Source: Alligator mississippiensis (Eukaryota > Chordata > Crocodylia > Alligatoridae). Taken from it: a DNA stretch of 64,000 nucleotides. The DNA is taken from positions 54,764,491 through 54,828,490 of the forward strand of contig NC_081829.1 in assembly GCF_030867095.1 (NCBI RefSeq). The letters run 5' to 3'. Every line of letters starts with the position of its first letter. Position 1 is the stretch's first letter. Shown piece after piece: positions 1-11,800 of the stretch. The notes under the pieces were generated by a model that worked only from the letters and a program-made list of their open reading frames with translations, had not been told where the DNA came from and ran no database searches. Position numbers and translations under genes: made by a program.

Positions 1-1547
1 TAGATAAGAGACATCCCAGCTTCCAGCCTAGCACTGTTCCACCCTAAGGGGAAGAAACAGGTATTTTAATCTTCTTACGCTGTAGCTCAATGGTAGAGGT
101 GGATCCAGTGGCCTAATTCATAATGTGTTTGCAAGCTATCCATTGCACAGAAGTGCTTTTTAGGAGATTGTGCATTTCATTTCTCAGTAATTTTTGGCAA
201 TAGGATTGTGGAACTGATCTTTTATATTGACTTGCTCTTCCCTTTATAGGCTTAATAATGGTATCATATAGTAATTCACTGCATACTGCTTCAGTATTTT
301 TATGCTTAAATCAATGATCTGTATTCCACTGGATAATAAATGAGAGCAGTGTATGGAAGAAATGGAACAGAAAAGATGTATATTACTTGTTTTCTACACA
401 CGTTATGTATGGAACGTAGGATACAGTAAGGAGCACCTCGGAGGCCATCAAGTCTAGTCTCCTGTACTAGCAGGCACCCAGTTCTCCAAAACGATCCCCA
501 GAATGTCTACTCTGACCCCTCTTGCACACCACAGCCCCCAAACATTCTATTAAAAAACCTAAAATGTGCCACGAGTAAAGATCAGAAGAGACAAAGACCC
601 TGTCACTGCTTTGCCAATGCATGGACAGGAAATTTCCCTGAGATGATCATAGGAAGAAGACCACACACTATAGTACAGATGCAGACAAAAAAAAATGACC
701 CTCCATATCTGACCTGGGAAAGAATCCCTCCCTGACTGAAATTTGGCAACTGATTTGACTCAGAGTGCCACCCAGGCTAGACACATGAAATAGGCACCTG
801 AGAGATTTGTAGTGTAGCAAAACCCTCAGTTTTTCTTGGTTTTTTTATTTTAAAATGCATTCCCTCCCCTTCCCCAACCATTTCTGACTTCTTCTCTCCC
901 TCTCTATTCCCTATAGATAAGTATAAGTAAGTTAAGACATAGGATAAGCTTCAGCATTTTATTTTGGTAGCAAGCTGTATTTGTTTTGTTTTCTCTCCTT
1001 CTTTATACTGTATAATTATTATGTTTATATTGATTTTTACTGTTCTATATTACTGTTACTGATACTATATGATTTAGGCCTACATATGTAAGTTAGCATA
1101 AGTCATGTCAAATTTCCATTTTGTTTGTCAAGTCTCCATCTTGTCCCCATGCCCTGTTGTGTAACCTATGACTCATACCTACCCCTCCTATGTAACTTGG
1201 TTCCTGAATGAATGGGGATGAATGCAGGTGCTTGAGAGACAATGGCAGTAGGTCTAAAAATAGCTCCTTCTGAATGACCGAACCATCAAAACCAATACCT
1301 GGACCAACAACCCAGCCCTTGGAACCACCCTCAGCATTCAAGAAACAAAAGAGGAGGCAACCCACCATTGTGCCAAGGCTGCACATGCTCAGTATGAACA
1401 CCTGGAACCCTCTGGAACAGGACTGACATTGCCTGGACAGGCCCTCCCCATAGGAGATCAGAGGTAGTCTTCCCCATAAAAATGAGTAGTGAAGACTGAC
1501 TCCTTAGGACACCTTCTCCATCTGGACCAGTGCCATGCCACATCACC
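1..1547. other. Non-coding left flank, no gene seen
   Basis: No reading frame here looks like a protein I know. Most of it is AT-rich, ordinary intergenic sequence. Around positions 78-97 there is a short tRNA-like stretch (TGTAGCTCAATGGTAGAGG) that resembles a pol III A box, but no convincing B box follows, so it is at most a decayed SINE head. From about 1,100 to 1,547 the base composition changes (richer in C and G, with a CATAAAAATG TATA-like string near 1,475). This may be an old interspersed repeat, but I could not find its ends or family. Confidence 0.4.
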
Positions 1548-4500
1548 TAGCAATGATCTGGTGTGGGGACTCCAGGTTCTTGACCACCTGGGTGACAGTG
1601 ATCATTACCTACTGGAATTCACCATATAGCGCAGGGTGTCAAGGGCCTGCAGTAAGGCAGTAGCCCTTGACTTCAAGAGGGCCAACTTCAACGAGTTGAG
1701 GAGATTGGTAGGAGAGGCACTGGGGTCCTGGAGAGTTGGGGAACTGGGTGTCCAAGATGAGTGGTCATTCCTTAAGGAGACGATCCTCCATGCCCAAGAG
1801 CTGACAGTTCCAATGAGAATCAAAGGAGGCAAGAGTGCTCAAAAGCCCCCCTGGCTCACCAAAGGCATTCAGGAATGCCTGAAAGCCAAAAAAGAGGCGT
1901 ACACCCAGTGGAAGGGAGGGGTTATCACCAAAGAGGAGTATACCTCCAACGCTTGGGCTTGTAGGAGGGCTGTTAGGAAAGCTAAGGCAGATACGGAACT
2001 AGGGCAGCATCAAGGATCAAGGACAACAAAAAGTCCTTTTTTAAATAGATGCCCTCCACCCAAGGGTGTTGAGGGAGCTGGCAGGGGTCATCGCGGAGCC
2101 CTTGGCCCGGCTATGAGCATTCGTGGTCACCTGGCCAGGTGCTGGGGGATTGGAAACTAGCTAATGTGGTCCCCATTTTTAAGAAAGGGAGGAAGGAGGA
2201 CCCAAGTAACTATAGGCCCATAAGCCTCACCTCGGTCCTCAGGAAGATCTTGGAGAAAATCATCAAGGCACATCTAGGGGGGGGGCCAGCAGGGGAGATC
2301 ATGCTCAGGGGCAACCAGCATGGGTTCATTAAAGACTGGTCCTGCCTGACCAATCTGATTGCCTTTCATGACCAGGTAACTAAAACCTTGAATGATGATG
2401 TCACCGTGGACGTAGTCTTTCTAGACTTTAAGAAGGCCTTTGACACTGTTTCTCACCCCATTCTCATTAAGAAATTAAGCGACTGTGGCATTGATGCCTA
2501 CAAAGTTCGATGGGTAAAAAAAACTGGCTGATAGGGCGCACCCAGAGAGTAGTGGTGGACGAGTCGTACTCAACCTGGCGAGATGTGAGTGGTGGGGTCC
2601 CCCAGGGCTCAGTCCTCAGGCCCGCACTGTTTAACATCTTCATCAGCAACTTGGACGAGGGGGTTGAAAGCACATTGTCCAAGTTTGCTAATGACACTAA
2701 GATGTGGGGCAAGGTGGACACACTTGAAGGGAGAGAGAGGCTGCAACTAGATTTAGACAGACTACAAAAGTGGGCAGATGAGAATAGGATGGGGTTCAAT
2801 GTAGATAAATACAGGGTGCTGCACTTTTGGAGAAGGAATCCACAGCATACATACAGGCTGGGGAGTTCCCCTCTCGAAAGCACAGAGGCAGAAAGGGATC
2901 TTGGAGTCATTATTGACTCCAAGATGAACATGAGCTGCCAATGCCAGACCGCAGCCAGCAAGGTCAGCCATAACTTGTCATCCAAAGATGCATCTCAAGC
3001 TTGTCCAGAGAGGTGATACTCCCCTTTTATGCGACACTGGTCAGGATGCAGTTGGAGTACTGCATCCAGTACTGAGCACCGCACTTTAGAAGGGATGTGG
3101 CCAGCCTGGAAAGAGTTCAGAGGAGGGCCACCCGCTTGGTGAGAGGGCAGCAGGACAGGCCCTGAGGGACCTGAACCTGTTCAGCCTCAGCAAGAGGAGG
3201 CTGAGGGGGGACCTGGTAGCTGCCTACAACCTCATCAGGGGAGATCATCAGCAAATAGGAAGATCCCTATTCTCCCCAGCAGCACCTGGGGTGATGAGGA
3301 ACAACGGTAATAAGCTGATGGAGAAGAGGCTTAGGTTAGAGATCAGGAGGCAATATTTTACGGTTAGGGTGGCCGGAATCTGGAACCAACTTCCTAGGGA
3401 AGTGGTCCTCCTCCCTACCTTGGGTAAATTCAAAAAGAGGTTAGATGATCACTTGTTTGGGATCTTGTGAACCCAGCATTGATTCCTGCCTGTGGCAGGG
3501 GGTCAGACTAGATGATCTGTTCAGGTCCCTCCTGACCCTAGCTACTATGAAACTATGAAATACATAGGGAGTATGAAGAAAGCACCGGGTAACATGGGAC
3601 CCCTGCAGGATACGCTAGGGAATCTGGTGGTTGCACCAGAGGAAAAGGCAGACCTTTTTAACAATTTCTTTGTCTCCATTTTTTTGTGCAGGGACCAGGA
3701 CTCCCCCACTGAGATTCAGGATGGACTCAGGAGAGACTCTGACAGGCCTAGGGTTGGGGAAGACTGAGTTAGGGAACTTCTGGAGGGGCTGGACATGTTC
3801 AAATCAGCAGGTCCAGATGATGTCCACCCCAGGGTGCTGAGGGAATTGGCAAGGGTTATCGAGGGGCCCCTGGCACGGCTTTACGAGCACTCATGGTGCT
3901 CTGGCCAGGTGCCAGATGACTGGAAGAGGGCAAATGTGGTCCCCATTTTCAAAAAAGGGAGGAGGAAGGACCTGGGTAACTATAGGCCCGTTAGTCTTAC
4001 TTCCATCTTGGGGAAGCTCTTTGAGAGATTATTCAGGAGCACATCTGGGAAGGACTGGCAGAGAGGATGATGCTCAGGGGCAACCAGCATGGGTTCATTA
4101 GGGGCAGGTCCTGCCAAACCAACCTGATTGCTTTTCATGATCAAGTCACAAAATCATTGGACACAGGTGTCGCAGTGGATGTAGTCTTTCTGGACTTCAG
4201 GAAGGCTTTGCAACGGTCTCCCACCCCATTCTCATTAAAAAACTAGGCAACTATAGCATTGATGCCTACACAATCAGATACGTGGCAAATTGGCTGAGGG
4301 ACCGTACCCAGAGGGTGGTGGTGGACGGGTCATATTTGACCTGGAGGGATGTGGGCAGTGGGGTCCCCCAGGGCTTGGTCCTTGGGCCCGCATTGTTTAA
4401 TCTCTTTATTAGCGACTTGGACGAGGGGGTGAAAAGCACCCTGTTCAAATTCACTGACGACACCAATATCTGGGGCAAGGTGGGCACGCTAGAAGGGAGG

Positions 4501-4955
4501 GACAGGATACAGCTGGATCTGGACAGATTACAGGGGTGGGCGAATGAGAATAGGATGGGATGCAATACTGACAAGTGCAGGGTACTGCACTTGGGCAGTA
4601 AGATCCAGCAGCATACCTATAGGCTGGGGAACTCCCTTCTCAAAAGCACAGTGGCAGAAAGAGATCTTGGAGTCATTATCGATTCCAAAATGAACATGGG
4701 CTGCCAATGTGAGGACACAGTCAGTAAGGCCAACTGCACCTTGTCATGCATCCACAGATGCATCACAAGCAGGGCCAAGGAGGTGATCCTCCCCCTCTAT
4801 GCAACACTGCTCAGGCCACAGTTGGAGTACGGCATCCAGTTCTGGGCACTGCACTTTAGGAGAGATGTAGCAATCATCAAGAGGGTCCAGAGGAGGGCCA
4901 CTCGCATGATCCCGGGACAGCAGGGCAGACCCTATGAGGAGGGTCCCAAGAACAG
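1548..4955 (+). mobile_element. CR1 LINE fragment (outer copy), split by a second CR1
   Basis: This is a degraded CR1 non-LTR retrotransposon, plus orientation, present in two parts: 1,548-2,047 and 3,558-4,955. The left part reads from the end of the endonuclease domain (an SDH motif, HLGDSDHYLLEF, near 1,585) into the linker before reverse transcriptase, stopping after DNKKSFF. The right part resumes exactly there (KYIGSMKKAPG at 3,558) and continues through RT motifs such as VVPIFKKG and SGVPQG and a degraded DD box (FTDDT near 4,450), ending around GQQGRPYEEG with no 3' end. The two parts fit head to tail, so I read them as one element interrupted by the CR1 at 2,048-3,557. Several frameshifts show it is dead. 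Confidence 0.85.
2048..3557 (+). mobile_element. CR1 LINE, 5'-truncated, inserted in the outer CR1
   Basis: This is a 5'-truncated CR1. It opens in the RT domain (DALHPRVLRELAG in codons from 2,048) and carries the motifs [43 protein letters not shown] and a degraded active site, FANDTKMWG near 2,690 (the family usually has FADD). It continues through the C-terminal domain to a typical CR1 3' end at about 3,490-3,557 (GATGATCTGTTCAGGTCCC, then short CTATGAAACTATG repeats). The five bases AAATA occur on both sides (2,043-2,047 and 3,558-3,562), a plausible target-site duplication. Frameshifts and stops leave no continuous ORF. Confidence 0.85.
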
Positions 4956-4979
4956 GTCAGGTTATTTTTGACACTATGG

Positions 4980-5166
4980 TAGGAGCGGGCAAAATGTGAC
5001 CTGGGGGCTGGATGCAGTCCGCCAGGCCATTCTATCCAGCCCACGGGGCCCCTAAAAAATTTAAAAAATTAATATTAATCTGCCCTGGGCTACCTGTCAT
5101 GAGGCCCTCAATGGCTTGCCAAAACTCAGTAAGCAGCCCTCTGCCCAAAATAATTGCCCGCCCCTA
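4980..5166. mobile_element. hAT-type MITE with perfect 8-bp target duplication
   Basis: This is a 187-bp non-autonomous DNA transposon. Its ends are imperfect inverted repeats (TAGGAGCGGGCAAAAT at the left, and the reverse complement of the right end reads TAGGGGCGGGCAATTAT). It is flanked on both sides by CACTATGG (4,972-4,979 and 5,167-5,174), an 8-bp duplication as expected for the hAT superfamily. The interior contains the GCCAGGCCATTCTATCCAGC string seen in related fragments elsewhere in this window (42,595). It has no coding capacity. Confidence 0.85.
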
Positions 5167-5172
5167 CACTAT

Positions 5173-5306
5173 GGGCACATCTACATGAAACAAGAACTAT
5201 GCAGTAGCCAAATAATACTGCACAGTAGCATGTCACAGCACAGTGCTCATACACTACTGTGCAGTATTATTAGGCTAATGAGTAGTAATGTCATGTAGAC
5301 GCACCC
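5173..5306. mobile_element. Short TIR element (MITE), TCTACATGA family, copy 1
   Basis: This 134-bp element has inverted ends GGGCACATCTACATGA and, reversed, GGGTGCGTCTACATGA. The interior is partly palindromic, with repeated TGCAGTA / TACTGCACAGTAG words. A second member is at 33,487-33,744. The superfamily is not certain, since I see no clear target duplication. The neighbouring hAT MITE has landed within the first bases of this element, so this one is the older insertion. Confidence 0.7.
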
Positions 5307-7832
5307 TATGAAATCCAATTTGAAACTCTGGGTTTAATCTTGTGAATCATGTGTAGGTGTCTGCACAACAAACAATGCTAATATTGTGTAGTACAACCAT
5401 GGCATCCTTTAAAGGATCTTATGGTTGAGAATCATTGTTATAGACTAATAATACCCCTATATTTATCCTTGAGAGTCATCCCATTTATCTGCAGACGGCT
5501 TAGGACAACTTTCAGCAAGACCGTTCATGTTGCTTTACATGCCATGCAATCTCATAATGTATACTGGAGCAGTGCCTAGTGGGGGAACCTATAGGATGAG
5601 GACTAGGGGATGCGCAAAGTGAAAGATACTGCTGCTGCCTAGTGTTTGCTTGGATCGCATGACAGCAAGCTAGCACAGCATTTGACTCACAATAATCCCC
5701 TACATTTTGATAAAGCTTCAATCCGTCCCTCAGTGTCTAGCATTTATTTGACAATGTGATACAATAGTTGCTAGCCAGGTTTTGCCTAATGAAGGGAATA
5801 AGCATCACAATCTGGAGTGGATCTGAACTTCCCTGGAGTGCATAACTTGGCCCTCTGCATGGAAGTGACACTTTCCTTCTTGATGATTTATATACAGAAA
5901 AAGGCAATCTAATTAATGAGAAGTAAAGACCATTTTTTTTAGTGAGAGAAATTGAAAATAGAATTGTTACATGCAGCTACAACATGCCAGGATCCCAGCA
6001 TTTTCAGGAAAAAGTTATTCAGTTATACTTTTATGTCCTTAGCACAAGCTCATGAGAGCCCATTCCCGCTGCCTTTACTCCCATAAGACTTCCAGAGAAT
6101 CAGATTCAACCTGTAAAGGCCCAATGACTCCTATAAAAATCTGTGGGGCTGCAGGGTAGGGACTAAGTAAAATTTTGCTCACTGATTTGAGTTCTCCTGG
6201 ACTACAGACCACAAGAATAGGCCTTTTGTATCCAACTGTTCTCATTGTTCAGAAGTCACTCTCACAATATAACTCAATTTCTATGGAAGTTTTTGCTCCT
6301 TTTTAAATGCCCAATTGTTGAAAATAAATTCTATTAAAAACTACTAATTTATCATCTGAGAGAGTGATACAACACAGCAGATGGCAGGAGCCAGCAGGGA
6401 ACCGCCAAACTTCCCAGCTGAATCCTTACCAACAACTGCTCTGGGATAGCAGCTCCAATACTCCCACATAGCTAGTGAAGAGCAGTAAGGAGCCTATTCC
6501 TCAGAGTTCCTCAAAACAGCACCAGTGAAAAGAGACTTGAGACACTCAGCCATAGACATTATAAAAGATGTCTGTTCTCAAACCCTTTGTGCTTTAACTC
6601 TGCAAGAAACAGGCTGACCTCCTCCTTGCTCTTGTACCTCAAAATCATCTCTCCTTCCCTTTCTGTCCTCTCCCATTTTACCTATTACCCAAAAGGAAAA
6701 AAAAAAACCCACTGCACCAACAAAACACATGCCAGCCTTCAAACTTACTGCTCTGTCCAGAAACTGTTATCACAATTCACCACCCTCTTTTTACATGGTG
6801 ACCATCTAAGTCTGTTTTTGTGTTTGCACAGCACAAAATGTTCCTGATGGTAGTAGCAACCAATGGCCCCAAATGCTACTATTATGTACTTAAGATTATT
6901 TTACTTCATTATTTTGATGAAAAAGCAATAGCCACTGTAGCAAATCCATCAATGTGCAACTCCACAGTAGGATTCTAACATTTTAAGGCAGCCAGTAGGG
7001 ACATTTCATGTAAAAAAAAAAAAAAAAAAAAATTATTTACAGTTTACAAAATGTATTATTGTTTCTATGTACCAGAAAAAGGGGGTATGTTTGTTTGTTT
7101 TTTAAAAGTGAGATACAGAACTTTCATGTTAAGCTACAAAATTTAAATCTCTATTTTCATGCAAGTATTTGCCTCTACAGCATATAAACAGACCTGCACT
7201 AACAGCCATCTTAAAGTAAGAACATTAGTACACTTCTTGAAATTAGCTCTGTTCTGAGCATACACAAGAGACACTGTAAGTTGTATTAAAGCAAACCTAC
7301 ACAACTTTGTCTGGAACCCATATGACAAACTTATAAAGTTTAAGGAAGTTATTTCTCTGAGGACTAAAATTCCAATACACATTAGTTATCTTTTCATAGG
7401 ATCTGTTAGTTTTGGAAACAAAAATTGTATCCTCAAAGCTGACAAAAATAAAATAAAAATATATATATGGGACCAAGTTCATCTCATGTTATTCCATTTA
7501 GTAATATCATATCTATTTGGCCCATGTAATCCAGCACAGTAAAAATAATGCATCTTTTGAACTAAATGAACTATAGAGAATCATCACAAATGTGGTGGGT
7601 AAAACAAACTTGTTATGAGCATTTCATTAGTAATAAGGAAAGCAAACTTGATCTTCTTAGGTGCATATTAATTTAAAGTTTTCTAAACAAACTTACATAA
7701 GTAACATCAGTACAAGAAGCAAACAAGCAAATATAACTATTATAGTGACAAGGTTACCTTATTCAAGCAGATTAATTCTCACTAACTTTTGCAAAATTAC
7801 TCATTTGGCCTGCTGAATATTCATAATTAACT
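5307..7832. other. Non-coding region downstream of ATOH7
   Basis: I see no gene here. The stretch lies 3' of ATOH7 on that gene's strand and should contain its 3' UTR and polyadenylation site. In the first kilobase past the ATOH7 stop I find neither AATAAA nor ATTAAA on the minus strand. The nearest AATAAA I noticed is near 5,741, so the poly(A) site is undecided. A run of 21 A residues lies at 7,012-7,032. Confidence 0.4.
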
Positions 7833-8288
7833 CTAATTAGCTATTTGAAAATGTTCAGGCTGATAGCTGAAGATTCTTTGTGCATAAGGGTCACTGTCTA
7901 TTGTCATTTTCTGTCCCATGTAAGTGTGGTAGCTCTCCTGATGAAAATGCTCACAGTGAAGGTTAATCCAGTCTCTTTCAGTGCTGTATCTCTCTGCTTC
8001 AGCAAGGATCCTAGTTAAAGCCATAATGTAACTTAATGCCATCTGAAGGGTCTCGTATTTGGATAGTTTCTTATCTTGACCCCATTGTGGAACCACTTTT
8101 CTCAATCGATCAAAGGCTGTGTTCAGTCCTTGCATTCTTCTTCTTTCCCTGGCATTAGCAGCCAGCCTCCTCTTGGCAGCACTCTCCATCCTTTCAGAAC
8201 CACATTTCATTATACAGCCTGTTCCACTTTTGCACTGCATATCTGACTCCAAACCAGAATCCACATTATTTGATTTACAGCTCTTCAT
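7833..8288 (-). CDS. ATOH7: ATOH7, atonal bHLH transcription factor 7 (Ath5)
   Basis: This is an intact single-exon gene of 151 codons; human ATOH7 has 152. It is a proneural basic helix-loop-helix factor that acts in the nucleus as a heterodimer with E-proteins on E-boxes and is required for retinal ganglion cell fate. Residues about 40-96 form the bHLH domain: the basic region [10 protein letters not shown] (44-53) includes the E-box-contacting Glu48, followed by [16 protein letters not shown], the loop QDKKLSKYE, and helix 2 [20 protein letters not shown]. The conserved tail ends in EHFQIAN (human EPFQMAT). The start is chosen because MKSCK matches the family N-terminus; no longer in-frame start is apparent. 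The N-terminal 35 residues diverge from mammals, as usual. The gene lies on the same strand as PBLD, 24 kb away. Confidence 0.97.
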   Translation of the reverse strand: MKSCKSNNVDSGLESDMQCKSGTGCIMKCGSERMESAAKRRLAANARERRRMQGLNTAFDRLRKVVPQWGQDKKLSKYETLQMALSYIMALTRILAEAERYSTERDWINLHCEHFHQESYHTYMGQKMTIDSDPYAQRIFSYQPEHFQIAN

Positions 8289-8810
8289 ATTTGAGGCAGC
8301 TTTAAATTCTGAGAGAAAAAAAAAATGTGATAGCTGGAAACTGCTGGGGAAATCACTCTTAGAATGCAGGCTTTGTACCTTCTGTTTCCAGAAGTCAGTG
8401 AGAGTTTATTTTCATGATCTCAAAAAAGAAAGTAACAGTTTTCTGGATGAATTTTACATAGACTCTCATTTGGTGCAGAAACAAGAAAGCAAGCAACTGC
8501 AGTTTGTAATTGGTCTGATGTTCATTTCTTTAAATTTGACAAAGAAAAATGAACTGATGAGATCTCCATTCTGAAAAATTCAAGACAGTCCATTTAATCA
8601 AAAAAAATTTTAACAGATTAAAAACACATCTATTCCAACAGGATGTTTGCTTTAACTAGCAGGAAAAGCCCCAGATCATTTTAGGACCTGATATTTTATA
8701 GTGATAAACTGTTGCAGCCTAAAGAAGTAAATCTGCAAGAGAAGGAAAGAGTGTTCCTTCTTTGATTACTGCCGGTGGGCAATGATCATATTTTACAGGC
8801 AAGAAGAGGC

Positions 8811-8853
8811 TTTATAGAAGCAGCAGCCAGAGCTGAACAGGTGGTAGCAGGTG
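8811..8853 (-). promoter_or_regulatory. ATOH7: ATOH7 proximal promoter: TATA box and two E-boxes
   Basis: Read on the minus strand, two CACCTG E-boxes (8,848-8,853 and 8,838-8,843, ten bases apart) are followed 22 bases later by a TATA box, TATAAA, at 8,811-8,816. Transcription would then begin near 8,785, giving a 5' UTR of about 500 bases to the ATG at 8,288. Paired E-boxes just upstream of TATA are an established feature of Ath5 promoters in chick, frog and mouse, where they mediate autoregulation and Ngn/Ash input. That this copy works the same way is inference. Confidence 0.75.
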
Positions 8854-11800
8854 GGTGGGCGGCCCTCTGCTTCCATCCCAGTACCTTCACACCCTGGGAA
8901 CTACAGGGGGAAAAAAAAACAGCAAAACCCTGACATTACAGCCTTCATCTGTTGAAAAGTCTTCCAAAGCCATGTCTGTCCAGCACTAACAACGTGCCAT
9001 CTGGAGTAGTGTCTGGCTGGCCCCACAAGAATCACAACAGTTAAGCAAGAGGTCTTTTCAGTGAATAATTGTTGGAGCTCAGCAAAAATCTCTCAAAACA
9101 TAGCAGTTTGCACATTGAGGCAAATGAAAATGCCTGTTAAAAACTGTTAGGGGTAAGGGAAGTAATTTTACAAGGATATTAGAGAGTGAATTACGGCTAT
9201 GTAGAAATACATAATAATACAACTTTGGATAGTATAAATCTCAAGTAGACTGGTAAAAGGTTTAACACCCTCAAACAATTTATTGTTATAATAACAACAA
9301 TAAAAATATGCTGAACATTCTCTAGGGAGTGCAATGTTTTACGTGATACTAGACACACGTAATATATTTAATTTCAATTAAAGTGAATTGCTTGAATATA
9401 TTTAAGCTTTAAGATAATTTAATAATATGTAAGAGAAAAATGTGGACTTAATGCAAATTAACTGAAAATATCTGAAGAGATTGTGATATAAATGCATACA
9501 ATTACAAAAACACTTATATGCACATAATATACCCCATAATTTTGCCACTAGTACATGCAGTACACATGTACAGATCCACTATATACATATAATTTATGGC
9601 ATAGGAAATAAAGATTACCACATTTTACAAAAGCCTTCAAAAAGTTACAGGAATAAAAGAAGAGCTGAAAACAAGTTAAAATGAACACATAAAAAATAAT
9701 TTGACTGTGACTGCCAAAAGATAAACTTCAGCAACTAATAATGGCAGAGCATTAAAAAAACACTGAATGTTGATATTGCTTTTTTGGAGGAGTGGTTGGT
9801 TTTATTGCTTTGGTATGTCCACAAACTTACAAGAAAATGTATATGATTTTATGACTTTTCCATATGAAATGAACAGAAAGACTAAAACTTGTCACGCTAT
9901 GATTTATTATCTATATTTGATTTCAAGCTTAATGAAATTGGTACCAAGCATTTGTAAATTAGTAACGTTTTCATTAGGGACAGAATACTGTACATTTGCC
10001 TAAAACTGCAGATCAATTGTTTCTATTATGACTCCAAAACCCCACATAGTTGTAAACAGTTGATTAATCCCTAGAAGAAGCAATGACAATGAAATGAGGT
10101 TGAATAATCTGAAAACAATAGGATGCAATTGAACGTTAATGGACTTCAGCATGACAGATGTTGAACACAGGCTGTTATGCACAGTTGCTTCTACTCTTAA
10201 TATACTGAAACCTAAATGGTCTTGATCATGGGTGGTGATGATGGTAGCAGAGAGTCTATATTATTCTATTATCAAAATGTCTGACGTACTTCTTTAAAAA
10301 TTGAAAAAAGATTTAGTTCACGTTTTATCAAAAGGTCGGACAATCCTCTATGTGCACTGAGGTCAGTGCACTGAGGAGAACAGGTATTCTCCCAACCATT
10401 AAGTTCTCATCACATATTAAAATATCACTTTCAAATGACCATTTGTAATTAACTGGTGTTGGTGCTTTTGTCCAAGACACAAATTTGGAAAGGTAACTTC
10501 CAGAATGAAGTATCATCATATGTCTTTCCTAAGGGTAGTACCAATTAGATTCTAAAAGATGTTCTACCTTAGTGGATAGTGTTATTGGGAATTATATATG
10601 TGCAACAGCAGAAAAAAAAAACCTAATTTGAAAATTACTACCATTTCAGGCTTCAGCATACATTACATAACCTGAAGATGATTAAGTTACATAAAAGTTC
10701 TGTTAAAAGTGTTTAATAAAAAGGTTTGGGATTCTTATGGGATTTTAACACAAATGAGTACAAGTTTTTAAAGTAATAATTATTTGTAAACTAGTAAAAT
10801 ATGTTCTGAATAAATATAAATGCATTCTCATGCATTCTCATGAGGTATACAGTCACTAGTATCTTGAGATAAACTTATTTTAGTGGTAAAATAGTACAGG
10901 TATTTTTATATCAGTAATGTGGGGAAAATTTCCTTAAATTATTATATGGTAGAATTCCAATTATTTCCATTAGCTAAACAGAGTAGAACCAGGTTTAAAA
11001 AAAACCCCACCCATAATATGTGACCAGTCATGAAGATTTTTTTTTTGTTAACAAAGTGATAAGAAATGTGGAAGTTTTAAACTCTGAAAATTTACCAGAA
11101 AAGGCTTACTTTTATATTCAATTCCACTAATGAGCAGAGTTGTGCCATTGGATTTTCTCCCTTTACTAACAGGCTGATGTACATCACCACAATTGGGATA
11201 ATATGCCAGCTTCACCAGGGGAGTCAGCTGTGGATTTATAATTATCCCAGACAGAAGATAAATCTTAGCCTTATTAAAATGTGAAAATTCTATAAAAAAC
11301 ACACTATGTCCCTTAGTACCAAAAAATAAATTAAGGAATAGATTCTGTCTTAATAATAACTCTATAATAACATTTCCCAAGGCTTAAATTAAGGGGAAAA
11401 ATTATCCTAATTCCATATCAAACTACATGTTGTGCTAATTGTTAATTTACACATTTTTATAGGAGAGTGCATTAACTATTTAAGGATATTAGTATTTTAT
11501 ATTTGAGGATGTATATGAAACAAAATGGTTCTATCTAAAAAAGTTGTTTAATTTTTTTCCACAGAAATCTCAGCAATAAGACCTTGTTGTATGTTAACAA
11601 ATATTGTTAATTTCCATGGCCAGCTGTACATATGAAAAAGAGAGATTGAAAAAAGATAGACCTGAAAAATTCAACAAGTTAATTATCACTGCCCGGTCAA
11701 TATGAGCAATAAGAGAAAGCAATGTGAGAAAGAAAAGACATCGGTGAGGTTCTTTTTTGTTTCTTGATTTCTCTCTCATATATTTGATTTTTCCATATAT

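Noticed and set aside
61-115. tRNA gene
   Set aside because: Only an A-box-like stretch is visible; there is no matching B box, T arm or acceptor stem.
1-7832. 3' exons of MYPN, the expected next gene left of ATOH7
   Set aside because: No exon-like frame with immunoglobulin-domain sequence is visible; in human the MYPN end is farther away than this flank is long.
8119-8574. A 151-codon plus-strand ORF over the start of ATOH7
   Set aside because: It is the antisense shadow of the conserved ATOH7 coding region and then runs into the 5' UTR; its sequence is not protein-like.
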